The translations under genes and the position numbers were made by a program. From contig CABVDE010000004.1 of the NCBI GenBank assembly GCA_902496945.1, positions 1 through 64,000 on the forward strand: DNA of 64,000 nucleotides. The letters run 5' to 3'. The DNA comes from an uncultured Collinsella sp. (GTDB taxonomy: Bacteria; Actinomycetota; Coriobacteriia; Coriobacteriales; Coriobacteriaceae). Below the pieces are notes generated by a model. It searched no databases. It saw nothing but the letters and a program-made list of their open reading frames with translations, and was not told the origin of the DNA. Below are positions 36,681 to 45,503 of this stretch, in pieces (position 1 is the first letter of the stretch; each line of letters opens with the position of its first letter).

Positions 36681-37271
36681 CTACAGCGTGCCGTCCAGCA
36701 TAAGGTTCACCTTGAGCACGTTGACCGTGGGCTCGCCGAAGACGCCCAGGAATCGGCCCTTGGTGCACTGGGCGATGATGTCGCGCACCTCGCCTTCGCT
36801 CTTGCCCGTGGCCTTGGCAAGGCGCGGGACCTGGTACTCGGCGGCATCGGGGGAGATCTCCGGGTCGAGGCCGGACCCCGAACACGTCACCAGGTCGACG
36901 GGCACGGCGTCCATATCGGCATCGGGGTTGGCGGCGCGGATCTTCTTCACGCGCGCGCCCACGAGCTGCCGGTACTCCTCACTCGCCGGGGACAGGTTGG
37001 ACGGGGCGCCGTAGGCCATGAGCTCGCCGTCCTTCCCCTCGACGATAGCCACGTTCTGGATGCGGCCCCACATGTGGTCCCCATCCTCGAAGTTCTGGCC
37101 GATCAGCTCGGAGCCCACGACCTTGCCGTCGACCTTGATGAGCGAACCGTTCGCCTGGTACGGGAACGCAACCTGGGCGATGCCGGTCACGACGAGCGTA
37201 TAGCCCAGGCCGCAGACAACGGTAAACAGCGCGAACACGCCCAGTGCGCGCGATGCAGCACCTTTGAACAT
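36681..37271 (-). CDS. kdpC: K(+)-transporting ATPase subunit C
   Basis: 196-aa KdpC subunit of the high-affinity potassium pump, one N-terminal helix (ALGVFALFTVVCGLGYTLVVTGIAQVAFP) and an outer soluble domain (ELIGQNFEDGDHMWGRIQ, VPVDLVTCSGSGLDPEISPDAAEYQVPRLAKA). The SGSGLDPEISP motif is diagnostic. ATG 37271 follows GGAGG. It sits 12 bases after kdpB. Confidence 0.95.
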   Translation of the reverse strand: MFKGAASRALGVFALFTVVCGLGYTLVVTGIAQVAFPYQANGSLIKVDGKVVGSELIGQNFEDGDHMWGRIQNVAIVEGKDGELMAYGAPSNLSPASEEYRQLVGARVKKIRAANPDADMDAVPVDLVTCSGSGLDPEISPDAAEYQVPRLAKATGKSEGEVRDIIAQCTKGRFLGVFGEPTVNVLKVNLMLDGTL

Positions 37272-37283
37272 ACAAACCTCCAC

Positions 37284-39338
37284 TTACATGATGCCGCAGA
37301 ACGAGAGCAGCATGTCGATGAGCTTGATGAATACGAACGGGGCAACGATGCCGCCCAGGCCCCACACGAGCAGGTTGTGGGTCAGCAGCTGTCCGGACGG
37401 GACCTCGCGGTACTTGACGCCCTTCAGCGCGGCCGGGATCAGCGCGACGATAACGAGCGCGTTATAGATGATGGCCGAGAGAACCGCGGACAGCGGGCCT
37501 GCCAGACCGAGGATGTTGAGCGCGCCAAGGCCCGGGTAGATCGGCGAGAACAGGGCCGGGATGATGGCGAAGTACTTCGCCACGTCGTTGGCCACCGAGA
37601 AGGTCGTGAGCGAACCGCGGGTCATGAGCAGCTGCTTGCCGATACGCACGATATCGATGAGCTTGGTGGGGCTGGAGTCGAGGTCGACCATGTTGCCGGC
37701 CTCCTTGGCGGCCTGGGTGCCCGTGTTCATGGCCACGGCGACGTCGGCCTGGGCCAGAGCGGGCGCGTCGTTGGTGCCGTCGCCGGTCATGGCGACCAGG
37801 TGGCCCTCGCGCTGGAACTCGCGGATCTTCTCGAGCTTGCCCTCGGGGGTGGCCTCGGCCAGGAAGTCGTCCACGCCGGCCTCGGCGGCGATTGCCGCGG
37901 CGGTGAGCGGGTTGTCGCCCGTCACCATGATGGTCTTGATGCCCATCTTGCGCAGGTCGGCGAACTTCTCCTTAACGCCGGACTTGATGATGTCCTTGAG
38001 GTACACGACGCCCAGCACGCGGCAGTTCTTGGCCACGACCAGCGGGGTGCCGCCGGCCTTGGCGATGCGCTCGACGGCCTCGTCGCACTCCTGGGAGAAC
38101 ACGCCGCCGGCCGCCTCCACATAGGCGCGCACGGAATCGGCAGCGCCCTTGCGGATCTCATTGCCCTCGTAGTTCACGCCGGACATACGCGTCGCCGCGG
38201 TGAACGGGATGAACTCCATGCCCTTGTCCTCGAGCGTGCGGCCGCGCAGGCCGAACTGCTCCTTGGCGAGCACGACGATGGAACGGCCCTCGGGCGTCTC
38301 GTCGGCCAGCGAGGAGAGCTGGGCGGCATCGGCCAGCTCCGCGGGATCGACGCCGTCGACCGGGATGAACTCGGAAGCCTGGCGGTTGCCCAGGGTGATG
38401 GTGCCGGTCTTGTCGAGCATGAGGATGTCGACGTCGCCGGCGGCCTCGATGGCGCGGCCGGACATGGCCAGCACGTTGGCCTCGTTCAGACGGCTCATGC
38501 CGGCGATGCCGATGGCGGACAGAAGGGCGCCGATGGTAGTGGGGGCCAGGCACACGAGCAGCGCCACGAGCGTGGTCACGGACGTGGGGTTGGCCATGCC
38601 GTTAAGGCCGGACGAGAAGCAGGAGTAACAATACAGGGCCAGCGTGACCAGGATGAAGACGATGGAGAGGGCCACCAGGAAGATCTCCAGGGCGATCTCG
38701 TTGGGGGTCTTCTTGCGCGCGGCGCCCTCGACCATCGCGATCATCTTGTCCAGGAAGCTCTGGCCGGGCTCGCTGGAGATCTTGACGATGATCCAGTCGG
38801 ACAGCACCGTGGTACCGCCGGTGACGGCGGAGCGGTCGCCGCCGGCCTCGCGGACCACGGGGGCGGACTCGCCGGTGATGGCGGACTCGTCGACGGAGGC
38901 AGCGCCCTCGATGACGTCGCCGTCGCCGGGAATCTGCTCGCCGGCGCGCACGACCACCAGGTCGCCGCGCGTGAGCTCGGCGCCGGGAACGACGGTGAAG
39001 TGCTCCTTGTCCTCAACGGACTCGATGCGATGGGCCTCGACATCCTTCTTGGCCGCACGCAGGGAATCGGCCTGGGCCTTACCGCGGCCCTCGGCAAGCG
39101 CCTCGGCGAAGTTCGAGAACAGGTCGGTGAGCCACAGGATGACCGCGATGGCGACCACATAGTAGGTGGGCACGCCCGCGTCCTGCACGCCGGAGACGGA
39201 GGCGACGGCCAGGACGGAGGTCATGACGGCGGAAAGCCACACCAGGAACATGACCGGGTTTTGAATCTGGACGCGAGGATCCAGCTTGGCAAACGAGTCG
39301 CGGACCGCGCGGCCCATCATGTCTTTTTGCATAGCCAT
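37284..39338 (-). CDS. kdpB: K(+)-transporting ATPase subunit B
   Basis: 684-aa P-type ATPase subunit that hydrolyses ATP to drive potassium import through KdpA. Visible: A-domain [25 protein letters not shown], phosphorylation site [12 protein letters not shown], nucleotide-binding KGAADS, and hinge [31 protein letters not shown] with [37 protein letters not shown]. About seven helices. Length matches the family. It follows kdpA by 15 bases. Confidence 0.97.
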   Translation of the reverse strand: MAMQKDMMGRAVRDSFAKLDPRVQIQNPVMFLVWLSAVMTSVLAVASVSGVQDAGVPTYYVVAIAVILWLTDLFSNFAEALAEGRGKAQADSLRAAKKDVEAHRIESVEDKEHFTVVPGAELTRGDLVVVRAGEQIPGDGDVIEGAASVDESAITGESAPVVREAGGDRSAVTGGTTVLSDWIIVKISSEPGQSFLDKMIAMVEGAARKKTPNEIALEIFLVALSIVFILVTLALYCYSCFSSGLNGMANPTSVTTLVALLVCLAPTTIGALLSAIGIAGMSRLNEANVLAMSGRAIEAAGDVDILMLDKTGTITLGNRQASEFIPVDGVDPAELADAAQLSSLADETPEGRSIVVLAKEQFGLRGRTLEDKGMEFIPFTAATRMSGVNYEGNEIRKGAADSVRAYVEAAGGVFSQECDEAVERIAKAGGTPLVVAKNCRVLGVVYLKDIIKSGVKEKFADLRKMGIKTIMVTGDNPLTAAAIAAEAGVDDFLAEATPEGKLEKIREFQREGHLVAMTGDGTNDAPALAQADVAVAMNTGTQAAKEAGNMVDLDSSPTKLIDIVRIGKQLLMTRGSLTTFSVANDVAKYFAIIPALFSPIYPGLGALNILGLAGPLSAVLSAIIYNALVIVALIPAALKGVKYREVPSGQLLTHNLLVWGLGGIVAPFVFIKLIDMLLSFCGIM

Positions 39339-39353
39339 AAATCTGCGCCTCCT

Positions 39354-41177
39354 TTACGCAATCATCTGGAAGAACTCGGCAACGGGGCCAAGCGCCAGGG
39401 CCGGGAAGAAGCTCAGGGCACCGATCAGCAGAACGATGAACACGAGCAGGAATACGAACATGCCGTTGGTGGTGGACAGGGTACCGGCGCTCTCGGCGAC
39501 CTTACCCTTCTTGGCCAGCGAGCCGGCGATAGCCAGCGTACCGACGATGGGCACGAAGCGGGCGAACAGCATCTCGAGGCCGAGCATGACGTTGATCCAG
39601 GGGATGTTGCAGTTCATGCCCGCAAACGCCGAGCCGTTGTTGCCGCCGCATGAGATGAAGGCATACAGCACCTCGGAGAAGCCGTGCGCGCCGCCATTGT
39701 TGAGCTGGTCGGCGAGACCGGGCACCATGCAGGCGATGGCCGAGCACACCAGAATGGCGAACGGAGTCGCCAGGCACAGGACGACTGCCCAGCGCATCTC
39801 GCCCGGCTCGATCTTCTTGCCCAGGAACTCGGGCGTGCGTCCGACCATGAGGCCGGCGATGAACACCGTGAGGATGGCGAAGCCGATCATGCCGTACAGG
39901 CCGCAGCCCACGCCGCCGAAGACGACCTCGCCCAGGGCCATCTGGAGCATCTGGACAAAACCGCCCAGCGGGGTGTAGGAGTCGTGCATGGAGTTAACCG
40001 AGCCGTTGGAGGCGGCGGTGGTGTAAGCCGACCACGTGGAGGAGGTGGCGATGCCGAAGCGGCTCTCCTTGCCCTCCATGTTGCCGCCGGCCTGGCCGTC
40101 GGTCATCTCGATATTGACCGCGCCGTTATCGGCCAGCTGCGGGGTGCCCGCATGCTCGTTGACGGCGATGGTGCCGGTGAAGACCACCAGCAGGATGAAC
40201 ATGGCGGCAAAGATGGCCTTGCCCTGCTTGGTGTTCCTGACGCCGATGCCGAAGGTGAAGCAGCAGGCGGCCGGGATCAGCAGCAGGCTGGTCATCTCGA
40301 TGATGTTGGTGAAGGCGTTGGGGTTCTCATACGGATGGGCGGAGTTCACGCCGAAGAAGCCGCCGCCGTTGGTGCCGGACTGCTTGATGGCGACCTGAGA
40401 CGCAGCGGGGCCCTGGGGCAGGAACTGCTCGGTGACCACGCGCGCGCCCTCGACAACCTTGCCGTCGACCTTGACGGTGTCGCCCTCGATCTGGGCGCCG
40501 TCGATAACGCTCCAGCCGCCGTCGGCATTGGGCTGGACAGCGACGGGCTCGACGAGCTCGGCCTTCTGAGCCGGCTGGAAGTTGGAGATGACGCCGCCGG
40601 CGACCAGGCAGATGCCGAACACGAGGTTCAGCGGGATGAGCACGTACAGGACGGTGCGGGTGAGGTCGACCCAGAAGGAACCCAGACCCTGCTCCTTGAC
40701 CTGGCGGAAGCCGCGGATCAACGCGAACATGACCGCGATACCGGTACCGGCGGAAACGAAGTTCTGCACGGTGAGGCCCATGAACTGCACGAGGTAGGAC
40801 AGGGTGGTCTCACCGGAGTAGGACTGCCAGTTGGTATTGGTGATGAAGGAGGCCGCCGTGTTGAACGACAGGTCCCACGACACGCCCGGCAGGTGCTGCG
40901 GGTTGCCCGGCAGGACAGCCTGGAGCATCTGGAGCGCGATGAGCACCACGAGCCCGATACCCGAGAAGGCGAGGACGCTCACCAGATAGCGCTTCCAGCC
41001 CATCTGCTCCTTGGCGTCGATACGCAGGAGGCGATAGATGCCGCGCTCCACCGGAGCCAGCACGGGCGACAGAAACGTATGCTCACCGTCCATGACATGG
41101 GCCATAAACCGACCGAGCGTAATGGCCAGGACGACGAGCACGGCAAAGTACAGGATGTACTGAATTGCAGCGCTCAT
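39354..41177 (-). CDS. kdpA: K(+)-transporting ATPase subunit A
   Basis: 607-aa potassium channel-like subunit, ten or so helices, somewhat longer than the Escherichia coli protein. Selectivity-loop regions occur (for example NTNWQSYSGETTLSYLVQFMGLTVQNFVSAGTGIA, QSGTNGGGFFGVNSAHPYENPN, STWSAYTTAASNGSVNSMHDSYTPLGG, SCGGNNGSAFAG). Extra residues lie in a loop after about residue 190. The start ATG is 3 bases after kdpF, whose coding sequence contains AGGAG. Confidence 0.97.
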   Translation of the reverse strand: MSAAIQYILYFAVLVVLAITLGRFMAHVMDGEHTFLSPVLAPVERGIYRLLRIDAKEQMGWKRYLVSVLAFSGIGLVVLIALQMLQAVLPGNPQHLPGVSWDLSFNTAASFITNTNWQSYSGETTLSYLVQFMGLTVQNFVSAGTGIAVMFALIRGFRQVKEQGLGSFWVDLTRTVLYVLIPLNLVFGICLVAGGVISNFQPAQKAELVEPVAVQPNADGGWSVIDGAQIEGDTVKVDGKVVEGARVVTEQFLPQGPAASQVAIKQSGTNGGGFFGVNSAHPYENPNAFTNIIEMTSLLLIPAACCFTFGIGVRNTKQGKAIFAAMFILLVVFTGTIAVNEHAGTPQLADNGAVNIEMTDGQAGGNMEGKESRFGIATSSTWSAYTTAASNGSVNSMHDSYTPLGGFVQMLQMALGEVVFGGVGCGLYGMIGFAILTVFIAGLMVGRTPEFLGKKIEPGEMRWAVVLCLATPFAILVCSAIACMVPGLADQLNNGGAHGFSEVLYAFISCGGNNGSAFAGMNCNIPWINVMLGLEMLFARFVPIVGTLAIAGSLAKKGKVAESAGTLSTTNGMFVFLLVFIVLLIGALSFFPALALGPVAEFFQMIA

Positions 41178-41180
41178 GAT

Positions 41181-41267
41181 TTAAGAATCACTCCTCATCA
41201 GAATGTAGATGTAATAGATAAGGAGTCCGATGCAGACGACTCCGATGATGGGAATGAGGATGTTCAT
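41181..41267 (-). CDS. kdpF: K(+)-transporting ATPase small subunit F
   Basis: 28-aa single-helix peptide (ILIPIIGVVCIGLLIYYIYIL, then MRSDS) directly before kdpA. Size, place and composition match KdpF, the stabilising subunit. It is too short for ordinary gene finders. Start ATG at 41267 has GGGGCGG-like purines upstream. Confidence 0.85.
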   Translation of the reverse strand: MNILIPIIGVVCIGLLIYYIYILMRSDS

Positions 41268-41511
41268 TTACCGCCCCTTTCACGCGCGGTCCGACGTCTC
41301 GGACGCCTGCTCTCGCAAGCGTCTGGGGACAGTAAACGCTTCTAGGGATTAAAGAGGCGTGAGGGCCGGGGCTCACGACCTTAAGATGCCGTAAAGATGC
41401 AGGCAGAAAGCACTATTGCGGCTGCAGTGCGCCTATACTCGACCTCGCGAGCATACAGTGGCGTCCTCACCGCGTATGCACGCATGGACAACGCTTCAGA
41501 AAGGCCACACC
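41268..41511. promoter_or_regulatory. Divergent kdpFABC / kdpDE promoter region
   Basis: About 240 bases between kdpF and kdpD. A TATACT at 41434-41439 can serve kdpD; no good -35 is seen. GACGC and GCGTC form a small hairpin near 41300-41325. I see no c-di-AMP riboswitch consensus. KdpE sites are expected here but not identifiable by eye. Confidence 0.4.
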
Positions 41512-44247
41512 ATGCCGCGTGACGCATCGGACACCCGCGCCGATCCGGACCTTCTTCTCAAGGCAATCGACCAAGACGGATCGCCCGACGAGGTTCGAAA
41601 TGGCCGGGGGCATCTCAAAATCTTCTTCGGCTATGCCGCGGGCGTGGGCAAAACCTACGCGATGCTGCTAGCTGCCCACGCCGCCAAGCGGCGCGGCGTC
41701 GACGTCGTCGCGGGATACATCGAGCCGCACGAACGTCCGGCGACTGCCCATCTTGCACAGGGGCTTGAGAACGTGCCCTGTAAGCTCATCGAGCACAACG
41801 GCATTGCGCTCAGCGAGTTCGATCTAGATGCGGCTATCGAACGCGCCCCTCAGCTCATCCTTGTCGACGAGCTCGCCCATACGAATGCGCCGGGGTCTCG
41901 CCACGACAAGCGCTATCAAGACGTCGAGGAGCTTCTACATGCGGGCATCGACGTCTATACGACCGTGAACGTTCAGCATATCGAGAGCCTGAACGACATG
42001 GTTGCATCCATCACCGGCGTTGTCGTGAGCGAGCGAATCCCCGACCGCATCTTCGATGATGCCGACCAGGTCGAGCTCGTCGACATAGAGCCCGAAGACC
42101 TACTTGAGCGCCTTCGCGCCGGCCTCGTCTACCGTCCCGCACAAGCCGACCGAGCGCAACAGCATTTTTTTACCGTCGAGAACCTCACCGCGCTCCGAGA
42201 AATCGCGCTGCGCCGCTGCGCCGATCGCACCGGCCACCTCACAGACGCCGCACGCGTGCTGGGGAACCGTGACTACTACACCAAGGAGCGTATCTTGGTC
42301 TGTGTCTCCCCGGCGCCGACCAACCCCCGCATCGTCCGTGCCGCGGCGCGCATGGCGAAAGCGTTTCGCAGCGAGCTCGTCGCCCTGTTCGTAGAGAGCC
42401 CGCGCACGCAGGCCATGAGCGATGATGAGCGCGCCAAGCTTGCAGCCAATATCGCCCTAGCCGAGCAGCTCGGAGCACATATGGAAACCGTCTATGGCGA
42501 CGACGTCGCGTTTCAGATCTCCGAGTTCGCGCGCCTGTCGGGTATCTCGAAGATCGTCATGGGGCGCACGGGCGAGCGCGGCAGCGTCCGTCAGGCCCTC
42601 TTCGGCCGCAAATCTCTCGTAGAGCAGCTCATAGCATTCGCCCCGAACCTCGACATTTACATCATTCCAGACCAGTCGGCTCCGCCCTCCCGGCCCGAAG
42701 GACGCCGCCGTGCGCTCGCCCTGCAGCCGCCCAGCAGCCGTGACGTGCTCCGCACGCTGGCCCTCTCTCTTGCCGCCACGGCGATCGGCACGGCTTTCCG
42801 CCACCTGGGTCTTGCCGATTCCAGCATCATATCCCTCTATATCCTCACGGCCCTGCTGACCGCCGTCACCACGGCGGGGCGCATCTGCACGATCGTATCG
42901 AGCGTGCTCTCTGTAGTGCTTTACAACTTCTGCTTCGTCACGCCCCTGTTCTCACTCAACAGCTACGACCAAAGCTACCTTGTCACGTTCGGCATCATGT
43001 TCGCTACCGCCATGGTCGCCGGCGAGCTCACGGCACGTATCACCGATAGCGCCCGCACATCCGCCGAGAACGCATTCAAAACGCGCGTGCTCCTCGAAAC
43101 GAACCAGCTCTTGCAGCAAGCCCACAGCGCGGAGGAGTGCGCCCGCGTCGCCATGAACCAACTCGTCAAGCTGCTAAAACTCGACGTGGTCTTCTACCCC
43201 GCCGAACACGGCACGCTCGGCGAGGCGCTCTATGAGTCCGCTGGCACCGAAGACCGATCCGCGTCGCTGCTCACCGACTATGAGCGCGCCGTTGCAACCT
43301 GGACCTTCACCAACAACAAGCGCGCGGGCGCAAGCACGCGGACCCTGCCCGAGGCGCGCTGTCTCTACCTCGCGGTTCGCACCGGCGACAAGGTATTCGG
43401 TGTCATCGGCATCGCCCTGGAGGGGCGCGAGACCGAAGCCTTCGAGCATTCGATCGTCCTATCCATCGTAGGCGAATGCGCCCTGGCGCTCGAAAGCGAC
43501 CGGGCGGCGCAAGAGCGCGAGGAGGCCGCGGTCCTGGCGAAAAACGAGCAGCTGCGCGCCAACCTTTTGCGCTCCATCGGCCACGATTTGAGGACGCCCC
43601 TCACGGCTATATCCGGATCTGCGGCAATCCTCCGGAAGAGCGACGAGAAGCTCAGCCTCGGACAACGCTGTGACCTTGCCGATGCCATCTACCACGACTC
43701 CCTCTGGCTTATCGATACCGTGGAGAACCTCCTCGCCATCACGCGCGTCGAGGACGGCACCATTCGCCTCAACCTCACATCCGAGCTCATCGACGAGGTC
43801 ATCGAGGCCGCCCTCAGCCATGTCGCCCAGGCATCGCGTGGACGCACCGTCACCATCGAGCACACTGACGACATCCTGCTGGTGCGCATCGACGTCCATC
43901 TCATCATGCAGGTGCTTACGAATCTCATCATGAACGCCTTCAAATACACGCCCGAGGACTCGACCGTCACCATCAGCGCACGTCGCGAGGGCGCGTTCGT
44001 CGTGGTGGACGTCGCAGACGATGGGCCGGGCGTGCCAGACTGCGACAAGCCTCATATCTTTGAGCGCTTCTTCACCTCAAGCAACGCGCGGCCCGTGGAT
44101 TCGCGTCGGAGCATCGGCCTTGGGCTGTCGCTCTGCCGCTCCATCGTGGAGGCGCATGGCGGCGTCATCGAAGTTCGCGACAACCACCCCCATGGGGCCG
44201 TCTTCCGTTTTACCCTGCCCGCCGAGGAGATCGAGATTCATGAATAA
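41512..44247 (+). CDS. kdpD: Potassium sensor histidine kinase KdpD
   Basis: 911-aa membrane sensor. An N-terminal KdpD/Walker A domain (GYAAGVGKTYAMLLAAHAAKRRGVDVV) is followed by a USP-like domain (ERILVCVSPAPTNPRIVRAAARMAKAF, KIVMGRTGERG). Then come four short transmembrane segments of the DUF4118 type (about residues 410-510), a GAF-like region, and the kinase core with His in LLRSIGHDLRTPLTAISGS (near residue 690), N box LIMNAFKYTP and G boxes DDGPGVP, IGLGLSLCRSIVEAHGG. ATG 41512 follows AGAAAGG. It overlaps kdpE by 8 bases. Confidence 0.95.
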   Translation: MPRDASDTRADPDLLLKAIDQDGSPDEVRNGRGHLKIFFGYAAGVGKTYAMLLAAHAAKRRGVDVVAGYIEPHERPATAHLAQGLENVPCKLIEHNGIALSEFDLDAAIERAPQLILVDELAHTNAPGSRHDKRYQDVEELLHAGIDVYTTVNVQHIESLNDMVASITGVVVSERIPDRIFDDADQVELVDIEPEDLLERLRAGLVYRPAQADRAQQHFFTVENLTALREIALRRCADRTGHLTDAARVLGNRDYYTKERILVCVSPAPTNPRIVRAAARMAKAFRSELVALFVESPRTQAMSDDERAKLAANIALAEQLGAHMETVYGDDVAFQISEFARLSGISKIVMGRTGERGSVRQALFGRKSLVEQLIAFAPNLDIYIIPDQSAPPSRPEGRRRALALQPPSSRDVLRTLALSLAATAIGTAFRHLGLADSSIISLYILTALLTAVTTAGRICTIVSSVLSVVLYNFCFVTPLFSLNSYDQSYLVTFGIMFATAMVAGELTARITDSARTSAENAFKTRVLLETNQLLQQAHSAEECARVAMNQLVKLLKLDVVFYPAEHGTLGEALYESAGTEDRSASLLTDYERAVATWTFTNNKRAGASTRTLPEARCLYLAVRTGDKVFGVIGIALEGRETEAFEHSIVLSIVGECALALESDRAAQEREEAAVLAKNEQLRANLLRSIGHDLRTPLTAISGSAAILRKSDEKLSLGQRCDLADAIYHDSLWLIDTVENLLAITRVEDGTIRLNLTSELIDEVIEAALSHVAQASRGRTVTIEHTDDILLVRIDVHLIMQVLTNLIMNAFKYTPEDSTVTISARREGAFVVVDVADDGPGVPDCDKPHIFERFFTSSNARPVDSRRSIGLGLSLCRSIVEAHGGVIEVRDNHPHGAVFRFTLPAEEIEIHE

Positions 44248-44944
44248 TGCCGCTAAGCCACGCATCCTCCTGGTCGAAGATGACCCGACCGTTCAAAACC
44301 TCGTTTCGACCGCGCTTGACCTCCACGGCTATGTCGTGAGCAAGGTCTGCAACGGCCAGGCCGCCATCATGGATGCGGTGTCGCACGGCCCCAGCCTCAT
44401 CATGCTCGACCTCGGCCTTCCCGACATTGACGGTATCGAGGTCATCACGAAGATCCGAAGCTGGTCGGCAGTCCCCATTATCGTCATTTCGGCGCGCACC
44501 GAAGATTCCGACAAGATTGCGGCACTTGACGCAGGGGCAGACGACTACCTCACCAAGCCCTTTTCTGTGGATGAGCTGCTCGCGCGCGTCCGTGCGAATT
44601 TGAGGCGCTCCTCGATGGCGTCGAGCGAGTCGACAGAGGCGAGCACGTTCGACAACGGTCCGCTGCATATCGACTACGCCGCGGGATACGCGACGAAAGA
44701 CGGACGCGAGCTCTCGCTCACCCCAACCGAGTACAAATTGCTCGTCCTTCTGGCGAAAAACGTCGACAAGGTGCTCACCCACACCTTCATCACCCGCGAG
44801 ATATGGGGCACGAGCTGGGACAGCGATCTGGCGAGCCTGCGCGTGTTCATGCGCAGCCTGCGCAAGAAGATCGAGGCAGACCCCTCTCACCCCAAGATGA
44901 TTCAGACGCACATGGGTGTCGGGTACCGCATGCAGCGTCTCTAG
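44240..44944 (+). CDS. kdpE: Response regulator KdpE
   Basis: 234-aa OmpR/PhoB-type regulator. Receiver residues are intact: acidic pair in ILLVEDDP, phospho-acceptor Asp in LIMLDLGLPDIDG, Thr/Ser in VISARTED, Lys in YLTKPFSVDELLARV. The winged helix ends HMGVGYRMQRL. Its target is the kdpFABC promoter across the divergent gap. It overlaps kdpD by 8 bases, so expression is coupled. Confidence 0.96.
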   Translation: MNNAAKPRILLVEDDPTVQNLVSTALDLHGYVVSKVCNGQAAIMDAVSHGPSLIMLDLGLPDIDGIEVITKIRSWSAVPIIVISARTEDSDKIAALDAGADDYLTKPFSVDELLARVRANLRRSSMASSESTEASTFDNGPLHIDYAAGYATKDGRELSLTPTEYKLLVLLAKNVDKVLTHTFITREIWGTSWDSDLASLRVFMRSLRKKIEADPSHPKMIQTHMGVGYRMQRL

Positions 44945-44958
44945 CCCACCCCACAAGA

Positions 44959-45024
44959 AGTTGCGGTGGAATACGGAGTAGATAAGGCCTTGACAGCCGA
45001 AACAGTCCGTATTTCACCGCAACT
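44959..45024. repeat. Inverted-repeat element flanking kdp, right copy
   Basis: The arms AGTTGCGGTGGAATACGGA and TCCGTATTTCACCGCAACT, separated by AGTAGATAAGG and TTGACAG. It lies 14 bases past the kdpE stop. About nine of ten bases match the copy at 36551. Each copy sits just after the last gene of one kdp arm. Confidence 0.75.
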
Positions 45025-45127
45025 GATTTAACGATACCCAAAATTACTCTTCAACTCGCCGCGCTCTCCCCCAAATGTACAAAGCGCCCCGCGGGCGAAT
45101 GCTCGCAGGGCGCCTCGATGACGGGTC

Positions 45128-45328
45128 TTACTTGATACCGCGACCCAAATCTTCGGCGATCTTATCCACGCCTTTAAGTGCGGCGCAGGTCTTTTTGTTG
45201 GAGCAATGCCCCGTGCAAACGCCACCCTGAGCGCAGTCGGCGCAGGTGCCCTTGCGGTAGATGCGCACGCATACCGCGACAAACGCAATACCGATAACAG
45301 CCAGTACAACAATATCGATAGGTGCCAT
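45128..45328 (-). CDS. FeoB-associated Cys-rich membrane protein
   Basis: 66 aa. One transmembrane helix (IDIVVLAVIGIAFVAVCVRIY) is followed by a Cys cluster CADCAQGGVCTGHCSNKKTCAAL, the pattern of the small FeoB-associated family (attributed to iron delivery or a FeoC-like role). It is downstream of feoB in the same direction, separated by a terminator. No strong alternative. Confidence 0.88.
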   Translation of the reverse strand: MAPIDIVVLAVIGIAFVAVCVRIYRKGTCADCAQGGVCTGHCSNKKTCAALKGVDKIAEDLGRGIK

Positions 45329-45378
45329 AGCAAGCCTCCTCTAGTTAACCATCACTTACTTTACCCCATTCTCCACCT

Positions 45379-45405
45379 ACCAAAAAGGGACAGGTTTATT
45401 TTGGT
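45379..45405. repeat. Short intergenic palindrome, class 'AAAGGGACAGG'
   Basis: ACCAAAA and TTTTGGT enclose AGGGACAGGTTTA. It shares the GGGACAG core of the palindrome at 3712-3746, but the arms differ. Confidence 0.4.
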
Positions 45406-45445
45406 CGGTTTTATCTGCGGAAACGCCACATCTCCCCCACCAAAA

Positions 45446-45475
45446 AGCCCGAGTGTCGCTGGGACACCCGGGCTC
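45446..45475 (-). terminator. Terminator after feoB
   Basis: AGCCCGAGTGTC and GGACACCCGGGCT form a 12-bp stem with a small bulge 29 bases past the feoB stop. On the minus strand it is followed by TTTTTGG. Confidence 0.75.
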
Positions 45476-45503
45476 GTGGAAAGGGGTCAATCCTTATTCG
45501 GAC

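Noticed and set aside
41268..41511. c-di-AMP riboswitch before kdp
   Set aside because: No conserved ydaO-type core is visible, and the region is short and shared by two divergent units.
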